From Sodiomyces alkalinus F11 (Eukaryota > Ascomycota > Sordariomycetes > Glomerellales > Plectosphaerellaceae): a stretch of DNA of 64,000 bases. The stretch lies in contig NW_021167087.1 in assembly GCF_003711515.1 (NCBI RefSeq), forward strand, positions 1,360,799-1,424,798. Reading direction: 5' to 3'. The translations under genes were made by a program, and so were the position numbers. Positions 24,037-33,649 of the stretch are shown here, piece by piece (position 1 is the stretch's first letter; every line of letters begins with the position of its first letter). Under the pieces are notes generated by a model, which had not been told where the DNA came from, made no database searches, and saw only the letters and a program-made list of their open reading frames with translations.

Positions 24037-24050
24037 CCCGGGCTTATAAC
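24037..24050 (-). other. Primer-binding site: initiator-tRNA anticodon-arm type
   Basis: Directly inside the 5' LTR the minus strand reads GTTATAAGCCCGGG. Undoing one RIP change (TA back to TG) gives GTTATGAGCCC, complementary to the anticodon arm (GGGCTCATAAC) of fungal initiator tRNA-Met. Drosophila copia likewise uses an initiator tRNA-Met half molecule as primer, not the tRNA 3' end. Confidence 0.75.
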
Positions 24051-24246
24051 TATTGAATTAACGGGAGCGTGCTTATAGGGAGCGTTGATTCAGGAAATAT
24101 ATAATTGTATTATCTATAAAAGAGAAAGAAAAAGGGGGCGGGTATACGTGTCCTAAATACATCTACCACCTTCCAAGCGAGGATAGTGGGGCACCTCTAA
24201 CTAATAGGAGAGCACCATACCGTGGCTCACGTGATAGAATATAACA
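24051..24246 (-). repeat. 5' LTR of Copia copy 1
   Basis: 196 bp, bounded on the right by the GAGAT target duplication. Its left end reads TATTGAATT, a RIP-changed TGTTGAATT. It lies 95 bp beyond the stop codon of the neighbouring cysteine-rich protein gene. Confidence 0.95.
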
Positions 24247-24341
24247 GAGATCGATCTGAAAACAGAGACGTAATAACCACAGCCACTGAAGTTCAACTAA
24301 GATTATTAGCGACGTCCTCTCACCTCACCAACGAATCCCCT

Positions 24342-25046
24342 CTACCACCTCCAAAACGGCCGCACCCGCCGTCTCGCCGAGTTCTCCGTGACCGTAGCGG
24401 GCGGCGACTGAGAAACCGACTCAGTCTCGTCCCCAGAAACCCCCGTCGTTGGCACGGGCGTCGTCGTTATCTCTGCCGTCATACTCGTCGCGTCGTTCTC
24501 ATCGTCGTCCTCAGCGTTCGTCCCAGAGGAGGATGAGGGAGAGGAGAGGGAGGATAACGACGACGACGACGACGACGACGACGAAGGAGGGGGGTTTTGC
24601 GGCTGTCCCGGTTCACACGTCGCCGCTCCTTCCTCCTGCACCACATCGTACGTCGTCGAGCACCCAAGGCCGGAGTCGCCGCACGCGTTCTCGCCCCCGC
24701 AGGGAAAATCGAGGTACTCGGTCGGCACCGGCTCGGGGCATCCGCACCACTGCGTCACCGTCGACAGGAAGAGGCACATGGGTACCATGCACGTCGAGCA
24801 GATGTCGCGCGTTTCCGTTACCGTCGGGCAATCGGCGAAGGAGTCGCGCGATGTGGGTGTCGGGCTGGGCGCTGCAGCCACGTCCTGCGCGGTGACCTGG
24901 GCCGTTCTGGTGCAAATGAATTAGCATGCGAACAAAAAGATGCCCCGTATAGATATATGATTTGATTCTGGAAGGCAACCGAGGGAATCATACTGTACTA
25001 GCAAAATAGCCGCGGCGAGCCGGTCGAAGAATGCATGTGGTTTCAT
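24342..25046 (-). CDS. Secreted cysteine-rich protein with Ser-rich and acidic tail
   Basis: Exons 25046-24994 and 24906-24342 (GT-AG, phase 2) give 205 residues. Exon 1 plus the first codons of exon 2 encode a signal peptide, MKPHAFFDRLAAAILLVQTA; without the intron the cysteine-rich frame has no secretion signal. The mature part has 10 Cys, with CSTCMVPMC, CGCPEP, FPCGGENAC and GLGCSTTY, a pattern I recognise from uncharacterised small secreted proteins of ascomycetes. A run of Ser (PPSSSSSSSSSLSS), an acidic patch and a Thr/Pro-rich stretch follow. No hydrophobic GPI tail is seen before the stop. A Copia element is inserted 95 bp past the stop codon, so the 3' UTR may have been altered, and a downstream exon could have been lost. 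Function unknown. Confidence 0.75.
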
Positions 25047-26409
25047 AATGGATGTCGTGCGCCTGCAGGAAGATCTTCAAGAATCAAGAAATCACCTTGT
25101 CGTTTCACCCTTCACTTCAGGCTTCCTTCCATTCAGCAGAAGATGGGAGTTTTCGGGTCTTTTTCCGAAAACCGAAAAATAGCAAATAGGATGACAGCCG
25201 TATTTCCCTAAATACCCGACAACGATGCGTGAAATGATCGCCTACGATACCGTTCGCGCCTTTGCGAAACCACCAATTGCAACCCTCTGTCCGACGTCAG
25301 CGTGTTTCTCAAGCTGTACTTCTTTCTTCGTCACCCACCCATCCATCCCCTTCTCTCAACCCGTGGAGTCGTGCTTAATCTGTACCGCCAAGAGCAGGGT
25401 CTTCCCCGCACGGACCTTCTGTCGACGGCGCAGGCCTGGTTGTGGGGGTGGTGCCGGATGTCACCCTGGACAGCAGGGCTCCCCGCTTACGCCAAGGCAG
25501 TGTTGACTGTTGCGTGGTCCCGATTCAGCTCGCTTTGACCACGTGCAAGTTATACTAAGAAATATCCATAATAGCTTTTCTGGGCAAAATATATCAACGT
25601 CGGGCGTTGAAATCGTCCGACCATACCGATGCTCATTGCTCACTCCGGGGAGTTCATTCACTCCGGACACTCGGCGGGCACTTCGGTGAACGGTGTGGGG
25701 CAACTCCGGTCACCGTGACTCCGTGAGCTCCGGGTTACGGCCACCATCAAGGCAGGTTTCCAAATGGCGAATTCATTCTACAACGTAACTACCTATCTAC
25801 CTTAGGTAAAGTATCCGAAGCACGGATAGGTACAAGTACGTTCGTTTTGGCTTGGCCTCTACCTAGGTACCTAAGTACCTACTTAGTAGGTCCATGGAGT
25901 AGCCGAGTAGGATACAATCATACACCTAAGGTACCTAGAGGCCCCCCAACGGTCCCTTCGTCTTTCACACATAGACCGAACAGACACCTGCACATTCTGA
26001 AGCTTGAAGCCAAGGTAGATCTACCTACCTTATGATGCCAGTCATGACGCTGAGAACGACCGACTCCCAGGACTCCCAGGTTGTAACTTGGTTGTACCTC
26101 CTCATTCTCCACGGAGCAGTTAGCGCCCCATAAACACACAAGGTACGTACCCCACTCGTGTGTCTGATGTCCAGCACAGGGTAAAGAAAGTACTGATACC
26201 TCGCTCCTCCATGCCCGGTACCTCTCATCGTACCGGCTCCAAACTTAAAACTTGACCTTCTTCGGGAAAATGTTAATTAGTAATAGGGGGAAGGGAAGTC
26301 TGAAGAGGGGAATGAGACGAGAATCACGAGATGGCTCAACGGAGTTTCACGTCAACACCACGCTCGAGTGTTGCAAAGGGACAATATCGACACGCATCTC
26401 CTTTCGACC
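25047..26409. other. Intergenic region with palindromic TACCTTAGGTA motifs
   Basis: Divergent space between the cysteine-rich gene and the NmrA-like gene. Around 25798-25940 and 26010-26150 it is dense in CCTAGGTACC/TACCTTAGGTA motifs. I see no gene. Confidence 0.6.
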
Positions 26410-27627
26410 ATGGCTACCATTGCGGTCGCCGGAGGCACTGGAAGTGTCGGAAAGACCATCGTTCGACAGCTCCTCGCCGACGGGACTCATCAGGTCATCG
26501 TACTTGGAAGGAAAGTGAGTATGAGAGTATCCCACAGAATTCTTAGGTTTTGCTTGGGTATATCAAGGCGATGCTGAATTGCTGGTGTCTCCCTAGCCTC
26601 CTGTTGTCCCGCTTCTTCCTGGTGCAGAGTTCTTGGTCGTTGGTTATTCCGATGTCCAAGGGCTCGTCAATATCCTCGAGGGACGCAACGTCGAGACCGT
26701 AATCTCCGCGCTCGATGTCTTCGCTCCGGAAGGCAGCCAGGCCCAGCTCAACCTCATCGCCGCCAGCGATCAGTCGACGAAGACACGGAGGTTCATCCCG
26801 AGCGAGTATGCTGCTGCTCCGGACGACGGGTAAGTCATCACGTCTCGTCCCCCCCGGGGCCCCGGTCCAACTGTGGGGTTGGGATAGGGGTTTCATTCAC
26901 CTACATATAACCCATCATCGACGCTAATCACCAGTAGCACAAACGAGTGGGATGTCTCGGCTTTCGCAAGACCCGCCGCCGCCGCCCTCAAGAAAACTGG
27001 TCTCCAGTATACTCGCGTCGTAGTCGGGTTCCTCATGGATTACTGGGGCATGCCGCATATTCCCTCCGACATGGCCCCCGGCGTCTGGGCCGTCGACGTA
27101 GCCAACAAGCGAGCCGCGATGCCGGGGACCGGAAACGAGCCCCTGACTCTGACGTACTCGGTCGACATGGCCGGGTTTATTGCCCGGCTTCTCGAGGTAG
27201 ATGAGTGGCCCGAACTCAGCATCATCAGCGGCTCGGATACAACTCTCAATGAGCTCATTGCCATTGCTGAGAAAGTACGAGGTATGCGTCGGCTGTCTTC
27301 TTACCGTCTGCATCCAAACTTTATCCTTTCGCTGAAATTCATGGCTAACACGGCACGCGTTCAACGCCTCTTTGGTCAGGCACCAAGTTTGATGTGGTCT
27401 ATGATAGTCAAGAGAAGCTAGAGAGGAACGAGCCCACAATGCTGGTTCACGAAGCCCACGGAGGAATTTCGGTTGAACAGATGAGGCAGATGAATGTTCT
27501 CTTTGGTCTAGCAACCATCTCAGGGCGTATGATCGTGCCGAAGGAGAACCGTCTCAACGAGAGGCTCCCCGATATCCGCCCCATGACTATCGAGGAGCTG
27601 ATCACAAAGGCTTGGGCTGGCAAGTAG
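26410..27627 (+). CDS. NmrA-like / isoflavone-reductase-like NAD(P)-binding protein
   Basis: Exons 26410-26514, 26597-26829, 26935-27281 and 27380-27627 join to 310 residues. All introns are GT-AG and phases agree (0, 2, 1). The N-terminus MATIAVAGGTGSVGKTIVRQLL has the GGTGxxG dinucleotide-binding motif of atypical short-chain dehydrogenases. RFIPSEYAAAPDDG and GSTNEW are hallmarks of the fungal NmrA/isoflavone reductase-like group, and the frame across intron 2 restores DDGSTNEW exactly. A typical SDR Tyr-x3-Lys pair is not expected in this group. It could be an NAD(P) sensor or a reductase of phenolic compounds; the substrate cannot be inferred. Confidence 0.9.
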
Positions 27628-27838
27628 ACTACGAGTCGGCAGTGAACCTCGGGGAACATGATCTGAGTTAGAGACTCTAACGGGACAGGAGCTGTTTCAC
27701 AAAATATTGAGACTTTTGTTCCGAGGCCGCGGCGCCACACTCTCCTGTCCTGTTTCCTTCCATCCTTGTTTTCCTCCTCAGCAGTAACTGTATCGCTGTC
27801 CGCACGGGCCACGGAGGGGGCCTCTCCGGCCTCCGGGT

Positions 27839-28698
27839 CTACTCGCGCAGCTGGTGGCTAATGGTCCTCAGCGTCTTGTGGATCGACGCCATCTCGGTCG
27901 CGATGGCCTCCAGGGCCTGAACTTGGGCCTCCGCAACTTCAGCTGACCGACATGCCGGGGTCTTCACTTGAGCGGCAGACGTCGTGGCCTCCTGACGGTG
28001 GGCGGCGAAGCTAACCCTCAGCTTGGTCCGAGTCTCGACAGCGAGTGACTACGGAAGGGTTAGCAGTGCTGTACTGGGGAGACTGGTGACTGCCTTACGT
28101 ACCCGCAGCTTGTCGCTCATTCCTCTCGGAAGCCCGAACAAGGATCTTCTGCAGCATTTTGGCCACTTTGGCGACATCCACCGATGATGACTGTGAGCTG
28201 GCGGTTAGTGGAGCACTGTCCGGCGGAGCAGCTTACGGGCGGAGGAGGGATATGACTATACGACGACACACGGCTTGCCGTTAGACTGGCAGTGTTCACA
28301 TTTATGCGACAGCTCTAGAAGACCGTTAGTCATGGATATACGACAGAGCGGGTACACCAGTAACACTACGTACTAGTGCTATCGCGGCACGAACGAAACT
28401 TGATTACTCTCGAGGTGTTCTCGAAATCCATCTTGGCCAAATGGAGGGTGCAACGGCCGCAAGGGTCTCGGAGGTCGCCACCGATGCACTCGTCAACCAC
28501 CTGCTGTCGGCGGGGAGAGGAGGGTTGCGACGACGGGCTGGCCACCGCCTCGGCATCTGCACTCGGTCTATCAGAGCGCGAACGCTTGGCGATGACACTA
28601 TCATCATTGCTGCGGGCAGCGCGCTTCTTGTCTCGAATAAGAAGAGGAGACGAGTCATTGGGGGAGCTGTAGCGCGAGATGTTCGGGCTGCGAGCCAT
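27839..28698 (-). CDS. Zn-finger-like and coiled-coil protein; model uncertain, possible pseudogene
   Basis: Coding-like segments on the minus strand are 28698-28374, 28314-28262, 28190-28103 and 28048-27839. The first carries a Ser/Arg-rich N-terminus (MARSPNISRYSSPNDSSPLL) and PCGRCTLHLAKMDFENTSRV ... FRSC. After an intron with GACTAAC before its acceptor comes HKCEHCQSNGKPCVVV. Together they give CX2C ... C ... CX2CX6C. The third (VAKVAKMLQKILVRASERNE) and fourth (SLAVETRTKLRVSFAAHRQE ... TISHQLRE) look helical. The best splice sites leave a one-base phase conflict between the third and fourth segments. So the gene may stop after the finger (127 residues, stop at 28256), use an unseen junction, or be broken. 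The same Cys spacing occurs in the antisense frame of the Copia elements. I cannot name a function. Confidence 0.5.
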
Positions 28699-29556
28699 TG
28701 TACTTGAGGGTGTCCCTAAGGTGTACAAACTGTTAGTCGGCATCTCCGATACAATGGATATGCCACCACCCTGGGAGATATCTGGCTCACTTACGCGATA
28801 TGGGCTGCACTTGGTCAGAACTCAGCGCTGAGCACAGATTTACCAGACGGCTCTATATAGTTAGTTCGACTGAACGAAACAGGAAAACCGGGTTGCCTCT
28901 GTTGGAAACATAGGTATCGTGGAGTTATACTTACCTCGCGGTCTATGACGATGAACTGTGAAAGAGGAAGAAAAGAAATGGGGAGGTGGTTGTGAGATCA
29001 CATAGTGGGATAATACCTGGGCTCAGGCAGGGCAATTTAACCGTTCTTTCCCATTGTTATTACATGGAGAAAAGGAAGGGAGGCAGCTTCCTTGGAATGA
29101 ATATCGGAGAACTTCAACAGCCCCGTGGCAGAGTAAGAACGACGTTTTCACTATACGTGCGCAAAAAAGCCCCTGTCATCAGAACATGGCCTGAGATTTG
29201 TGGGCAATGGAGGAAGTTGAAGTCTGACGACAACCCAAGGGAGAGCCGCAGATACCAGCTCAAGTAGCTGTCAACAGTATAAGCACAGGAGAAGTTGTCA
29301 CTGCCGCCATGGTGTGATCATGTGAAGACGTTGGTCAGACCGTTAGTATACTCTTACTCTTTTTCTCTCCTGCTGATGACTACCCAAGTTTCATCCATCT
29401 TCCTAACGATCTCCCCAACTACATGCATATTCGATATGTCATATTCAACATGAATGCAGTCGTCGACGCAGCGTCCTATACAGTCTACACTATACACTAG
29501 CCAACCTCAACACATAAACAGGCCACCAAGACCTATGCAATCCCGCAAGCCCCCAT
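28699..29556. other. Intergenic region
   Basis: Upstream flank of the Zn-finger-like gene and 3' flank of the lysozyme gene. A 5' non-coding exon of the former is possible near 28720-28745, but I see no further gene. Confidence 0.5.
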
Positions 29557-30416
29557 CTAAGAGCAAGCAGGCAGAGCACGGACGCTAGTGGCAGTGCGGT
29601 GCAAGTCGACCTCGGCGGCGCGGCGGCGCGTCAGGCCGGGCAGGACCTGGCCGCCCGCCATGTTCCAGCGAGGCAGCTCCTGGGCGGCAACCGTGTTGGG
29701 GGCCTCACCGGCATTGAGGCGGCGGATCAGGGTCGACGTGCTGGTGGCGGTGCAGCCGACGTTGAAGGCCCAGCTGACCAGGGCGCCGTACTGGTTGGCG
29801 TTGAGGACGACGGAGGAGGCCGTCTGCCGCGTGATGCAGTTCTGGTAGGTCTGTGGACGGGTGGGGTTGGTTAGGGAAAGGCTTAAGAATAGAGAGAGAG
29901 AGTGTGTGTGTGTGTGTGTGTGAGAGAGGGGNNNNNNNNNNNNNNNNNNNNNNNNNNNNNNNNNNNNNNNNNNNNNNNNNNNNNNNNNNNNNNNNNNNNN
30001 NNNNNNNNNNNNNNNNNNNNNNNNNNNNNNNAGGCAAAAAAGTAAAGGGGAGTAGACTCACAATCAGGTCGCTCCGAAGAAGACGCTCGCCGTTGGCGAC
30101 GGACAGGGGAATTGGGTAGGGGACGTCAGAGCAGCGAGAGTCGCGGCAGAGATGGCCATAGCCGACGGTAGGGAGGCCGACGGGGTCGAGGTCTGCCCAG
30201 AGTGTTAGTCAGAAATATGAGAATAGTCCCCAAGATCATAAGGGGGGAGATCATAGAACGTAGGAGGGGAACATAGTACATACAGATGTTGGGACGCCAT
30301 CCCTCAAACTCCTTGATCAGGTTGAGGGCCGCGGTGTTGATGGACGGACCAACGCACTGCGCCTGGGCTTGGACGGCGCCCAGGGCCAGAAGGGCGAGCT
30401 TCGTGAAAGAGACCAT
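29557..30416 (-). CDS. GH24 phage-type lysozyme (muramidase), secreted
   Basis: Exons 30416-30284, 30192-30062 and 29850-29557 give 185 residues. All junctions keep frame. Residues 1-20 are a signal peptide (MVSFTKLALLALGAVQAQAQ). The catalytic region reads EFEGWRPNIYLDPVGLPTVGYGH. Glu38, Asp47 and Thr53 have the 9- and 6-residue spacing of the T4 lysozyme triad Glu11/Asp20/Thr26. Exon 3 carries the family's C-terminal lobe (LNANQYGALVSWAFNVGC ... LPRWNMAGGQVLPGL, then RRRAAE). The enzyme cleaves peptidoglycan N-acetylmuramic acid links, so it probably acts on bacteria outside the cell. Intron 2 contains a GT/GA microsatellite and a 100-N gap, so its true length is unknown. The start is the Met nearest the signal peptide; a Met five codons upstream is less likely. 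Confidence 0.93.
29891..29931. repeat. (AG)n(GT)n microsatellite in lysozyme intron 2
   Basis: AG and GT dinucleotide runs that end at the assembly gap; probably the cause of the gap. Confidence 0.9.
29932..30031. other. Assembly gap of 100 N
   Basis: Exactly 100 N, the usual placeholder for a gap of unknown size, inside lysozyme intron 2. Confidence 0.98.
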
Positions 30417-31699
30417 GATGATGTTGATCAACGTAGACTATGACTATGTCGATCCAAAATTCTTCCTCCCAGACCTTTTTCCTTCCCCGTCGCCCCCCCT
30501 ATTTATACACAATATCTCTCTCGATCACACTGAGAGTCTGAGTCGGCGACAGACAACACCTTCCGAATCGAGACCACAAAGTCCATGCCGCCCTCTCGCG
30601 GTGTATCCAAGCAGAGAAGCCGAATCTTTGCTATTATCCTTTCGTCCAAGTCCCCTACATCTGCCTTCTACACCATCCTGGTCCACCCAGTGGAACCGGC
30701 CGAAGACCCTTTATCCGGTGTGCGGGATGGGATTTGCAGATCACTGCCTCTGGGGGCCAGCGTGAGGGTGGAATTGGTTCGGAGTTAGCATCTTGGAGCG
30801 GCAGAGCAGAGAAGATCTGGGCGGCGATCATCGATGTAGCAACCGGAGAAAGCTCACTGCTCCAGGGAAGGTGGTTGTGAAGGTGGTTGTGAAGGTGGCT
30901 GTGAAGGTGGTTGTGGGATGATAAGAATCAAACGAAGCCAGCCAATAACCTAGTCCCGGCAGTTGCACGTTTTCCACAGCGGAATTGATGCGACGCGGCA
31001 AGCGATCGTGCATCGTTCCAGATCGACGACTATTGTCCAGCCAGGCGTAGAAACTTGAAAGTGCCGCATATTTGCGGGACCGTTGGTCCGTTCCCGCGCA
31101 GATGGTGGGCCTGGTGCCTGGTGCGGGTGGGCTGGACTCTGGAGAATGGGTGCTTGGAGGGCATAGTTGAGCTCCCTTTCCGAGCATAGTGAAATGTATG
31201 TTACCCATTGAAATGGACAGGATTGGAGGTGTGGTCTCGAGTCGTTACGTGACACGGCGTCTGCCCCCCCCCCTTTTCCATGCCGTGATCTTGATCGGGA
31301 AGGTCGGTATTAGAATTAGAACGTCAGCATGCAAGGCATAGCATGGAGGGGTCGAAGACGCGGACTCGCGGTTGGGTGTTGATGCACCCTATCGGCTATC
31401 GTACATCAGAAGATCTCTTGAATCTTGGCTATGTGTTTCCACTGGCGGGATGGCGTAAGCCACGGCAAGATTATAGATATATGTCAGGGAGATCCCTCAA
31501 TCTCGGGCGACCAGGACCTATATATATTGTCACCGGCGGTCGCCGTTTCTCGGGTACCACAGACCAAGAGAATGGTCGGGGTAGTGATTATGAACCGTTT
31601 TTGGAATGAAAAGTTTTCCCTCATTTAGACATTAACTATTCACCATCTTCATTTTTTTTCTCGTCTTCGTCACCTTCATCTTCCCCATCATTGGGTTCG
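30417..31699. other. Intergenic region with 12-bp tandem repeat
   Basis: Upstream flank of the lysozyme gene and 3' flank of the GGT gene. Four 12-bp units GAAGGTGGTTGT lie at 30867-30914 (one base varies in the third). Otherwise I see only short random frames. Confidence 0.6.
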
Positions 31700-33482
31700 T
31701 TATACGGCAAAGCCGCCCGAGTTGGCCTGGCGCGGCTCACCGGCGGCCTCGAAGGTCCCGTTCCGCAACAACCGCACACCTTGGGCCGCACTCTGACCGG
31801 GAGCAACCCACCTGACCTGGTGGCCGATGTTCCTCAGATGAGCGACGGTGGCGTTATCAAAAGCCCACTCAAAGGTCATCTCGTTGGGCGTCAGCTGGTC
31901 GTGCCAGCGGGGCTCGGCTAGGGCATCAGCGACGTTCAGTTCGTTGTCGATGACGTGGTGGATGTTCTGGATGGTCGAGGTGATGATGCGGCTCCCACCG
32001 GCGGCGCCGATGAGGAAGTAGACCTTCCCCTCCTCCGTCTCGACGATGGTGGGCGACATGGAGCTGAGCGGTCGCTTGCCGGGCCGGATGAAGTTGGACG
32101 GGCTGGGCTCGTAGCCGAAGGCGTTGGTGACGCCGGGGATGCTGAAATCGTTCATCTCGTTGTTCATGATGACGCCCGTCTCGGGGATCATGACCTGCGA
32201 GCCGAAGAGGAGGTTGATGGTGGTCGTCAGGGAGACGGCGAGACCGGTGTGGTCGGCGGCCACGATGTGGGCGGTGCCGGGGGTGTCGAGCGACTCTAGA
32301 CCCGAAGGGTCGTAGTACGACGTGTTGTACGTGCGCGTGTCGGAGATCTTGGAGCGGACCTCGGCGCCGGTCTGGGGCGAGACCATGCTTCTCATGTAGT
32401 CGGACAGTCCGTCTACGTAGAGGGGGTCGCCCAGCGAGGAGCGCATGCCGTATGCGAATTTGGTGGCCTGGTCAAGGCGTTGGGTCGTCACGTTGACATT
32501 GTCCGGGTCGCCGAAGCCGTCGAAGCCGTCGGCGGCGTTCAGGGCACTCAAGACGACGATGCCGCTGGACGGCGCCGTGGCACTGGTCAGCTTATACCCG
32601 CGGTAGGTAATTTCGGCGGTGGGACGCAGTGTGACGGTGTAATTCCGAAGGTCGTCGAGGACCATGGTGCCGTTGAGCCTCGTCAGGGCGGCGATGGTGG
32701 CGTTGGCGATGGCGCCGTTGTAAAAAGCGTCGGCGCCGCCCTCGGCAATGGCCTCGAGAGTGTTCGCATACCGCTTGCGCGTGATGGTTTCACCGAGCTC
32801 CAGGCGCTTCCCGTGAGGAGCGAAGTCAATGGCCCAGGTTGGGTCGTCGGTCAGGAAATCGCCGCCAACGGCATTCATGTAGTAGATGAGGTCTTGGTTG
32901 ACCTCCCAGCCGAAGCGAGCCAACTGTATAGAGGGCGCCAGAACATCTTTCCAGGGCAGGGCGCCATATTTTGAGTGGACGTATTCCAAGCCTCTTGCCT
33001 CGCCAGGCACACCGCTGTAAGACGAGCGTAAGCTTGCGTTCCCAGACGACAACGAGTGGTTAGGGGGAAAAAAGGGACTCTGATTCCAATCCCCCGTCCG
33101 AGACGTACCTGGCGAGACCACCCCAAAGGCTCTGGCCCGGATCGTCGACATACATATCCTCGTAGGCAGCCGCCGGCGCCCTCTCACGAAAATCGACATA
33201 CTCGTAGGACCCGTTTTGAGAGCGGACGACGAGGAAGCCACCGCCACCGAGACCGCTGTGGTACATGCCGACGGTGCCGACGCAGAAAGTGGTAGCGACG
33301 GCGGCGTCGACGGCATTACCGCCTTCCTGGAGGAGACGGGTGCCAATTCCGCTGCAGATATCGCACTCGGAGGCAACGGCGCCGAGACGAGACTCCGGGG
33401 GACCGTGGCATCCCTGCGATAGAACGGGTGGCAGGGCGGTGAGCAGGAGCTGCGCGAGTGCAGCAGTCCGGAGAAAGGTCAT
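31700..33482 (-). CDS. Gamma-glutamyltranspeptidase (glutathione hydrolase), secreted
   Basis: Exons 33482-33109 and 33014-31700 (GT-AG, phase 2) give 562 residues, the usual size of the family. Residues 1-23 form a signal peptide (MTFLRTAALAQLLLTALPPV). The conserved N-terminal segment is EGGNAVDAAVATTFCVGTVG ... GLGGGGF, followed by VDFRERAP and, after the intron, SGVPGEARGLEYVH. The catalytic Thr372 in DTPGTAHIVAADHTG marks the autoproteolytic site and becomes the N-terminus of the small subunit. It transfers or hydrolyses the gamma-glutamyl group of glutathione, normally outside the cell or in the vacuole. PLSSMSPTIV and GAAGGSRI are the oxyanion and substrate-binding segments. A 44-bp AG microsatellite lies about 120 bp before the start. 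Confidence 0.95.
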
Positions 33483-33602
33483 GGCGAGGAGGAGGCAGTG
33501 AGACACTCGCAGTCTATTAGTCGCAGACCAGGAGATTTGCGAATGGCAAGGTCGTCAGATGAAGAGCCGGCGCGTCGAGAATGTTGCAACCTGATGTCTG
33601 TG

Positions 33603-33649
<47 letters not shown>

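Larger units (their letters stand above)
17147..24246 (-). mobile_element. Ty1/Copia LTR retrotransposon, complete, RIP-mutated (copy 1)
   Basis: A full-length element in minus orientation: 5' LTR on the right (24051-24246), 3' LTR on the left (17147-17344). The flanking 5-bp direct repeats GAGAT (17142-17146 and 24247-24251) are the target-site duplication. LTRs begin TG and end CA, allowing for RIP. On the minus strand, integrase and reverse transcriptase can be read through many in-frame stops that arise where TGG and CAG/CAA codons became TAG/TAA. The order integrase then reverse transcriptase defines Ty1/Copia (Pseudoviridae-like) rather than Gypsy. The region is inactive. An assembly gap of 655 N falls in the RNase H part. 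A second copy begins at 51210. Confidence 0.95.

Noticed and set aside
17147..24246. Gypsy-type element as an alternative call
   Set aside because: Integrase is followed by reverse transcriptase and then RNase H on the minus strand, and the motifs (ALYxLRxSPRLW, EPCLF, DDILIL) are those of Ty1/Copia.
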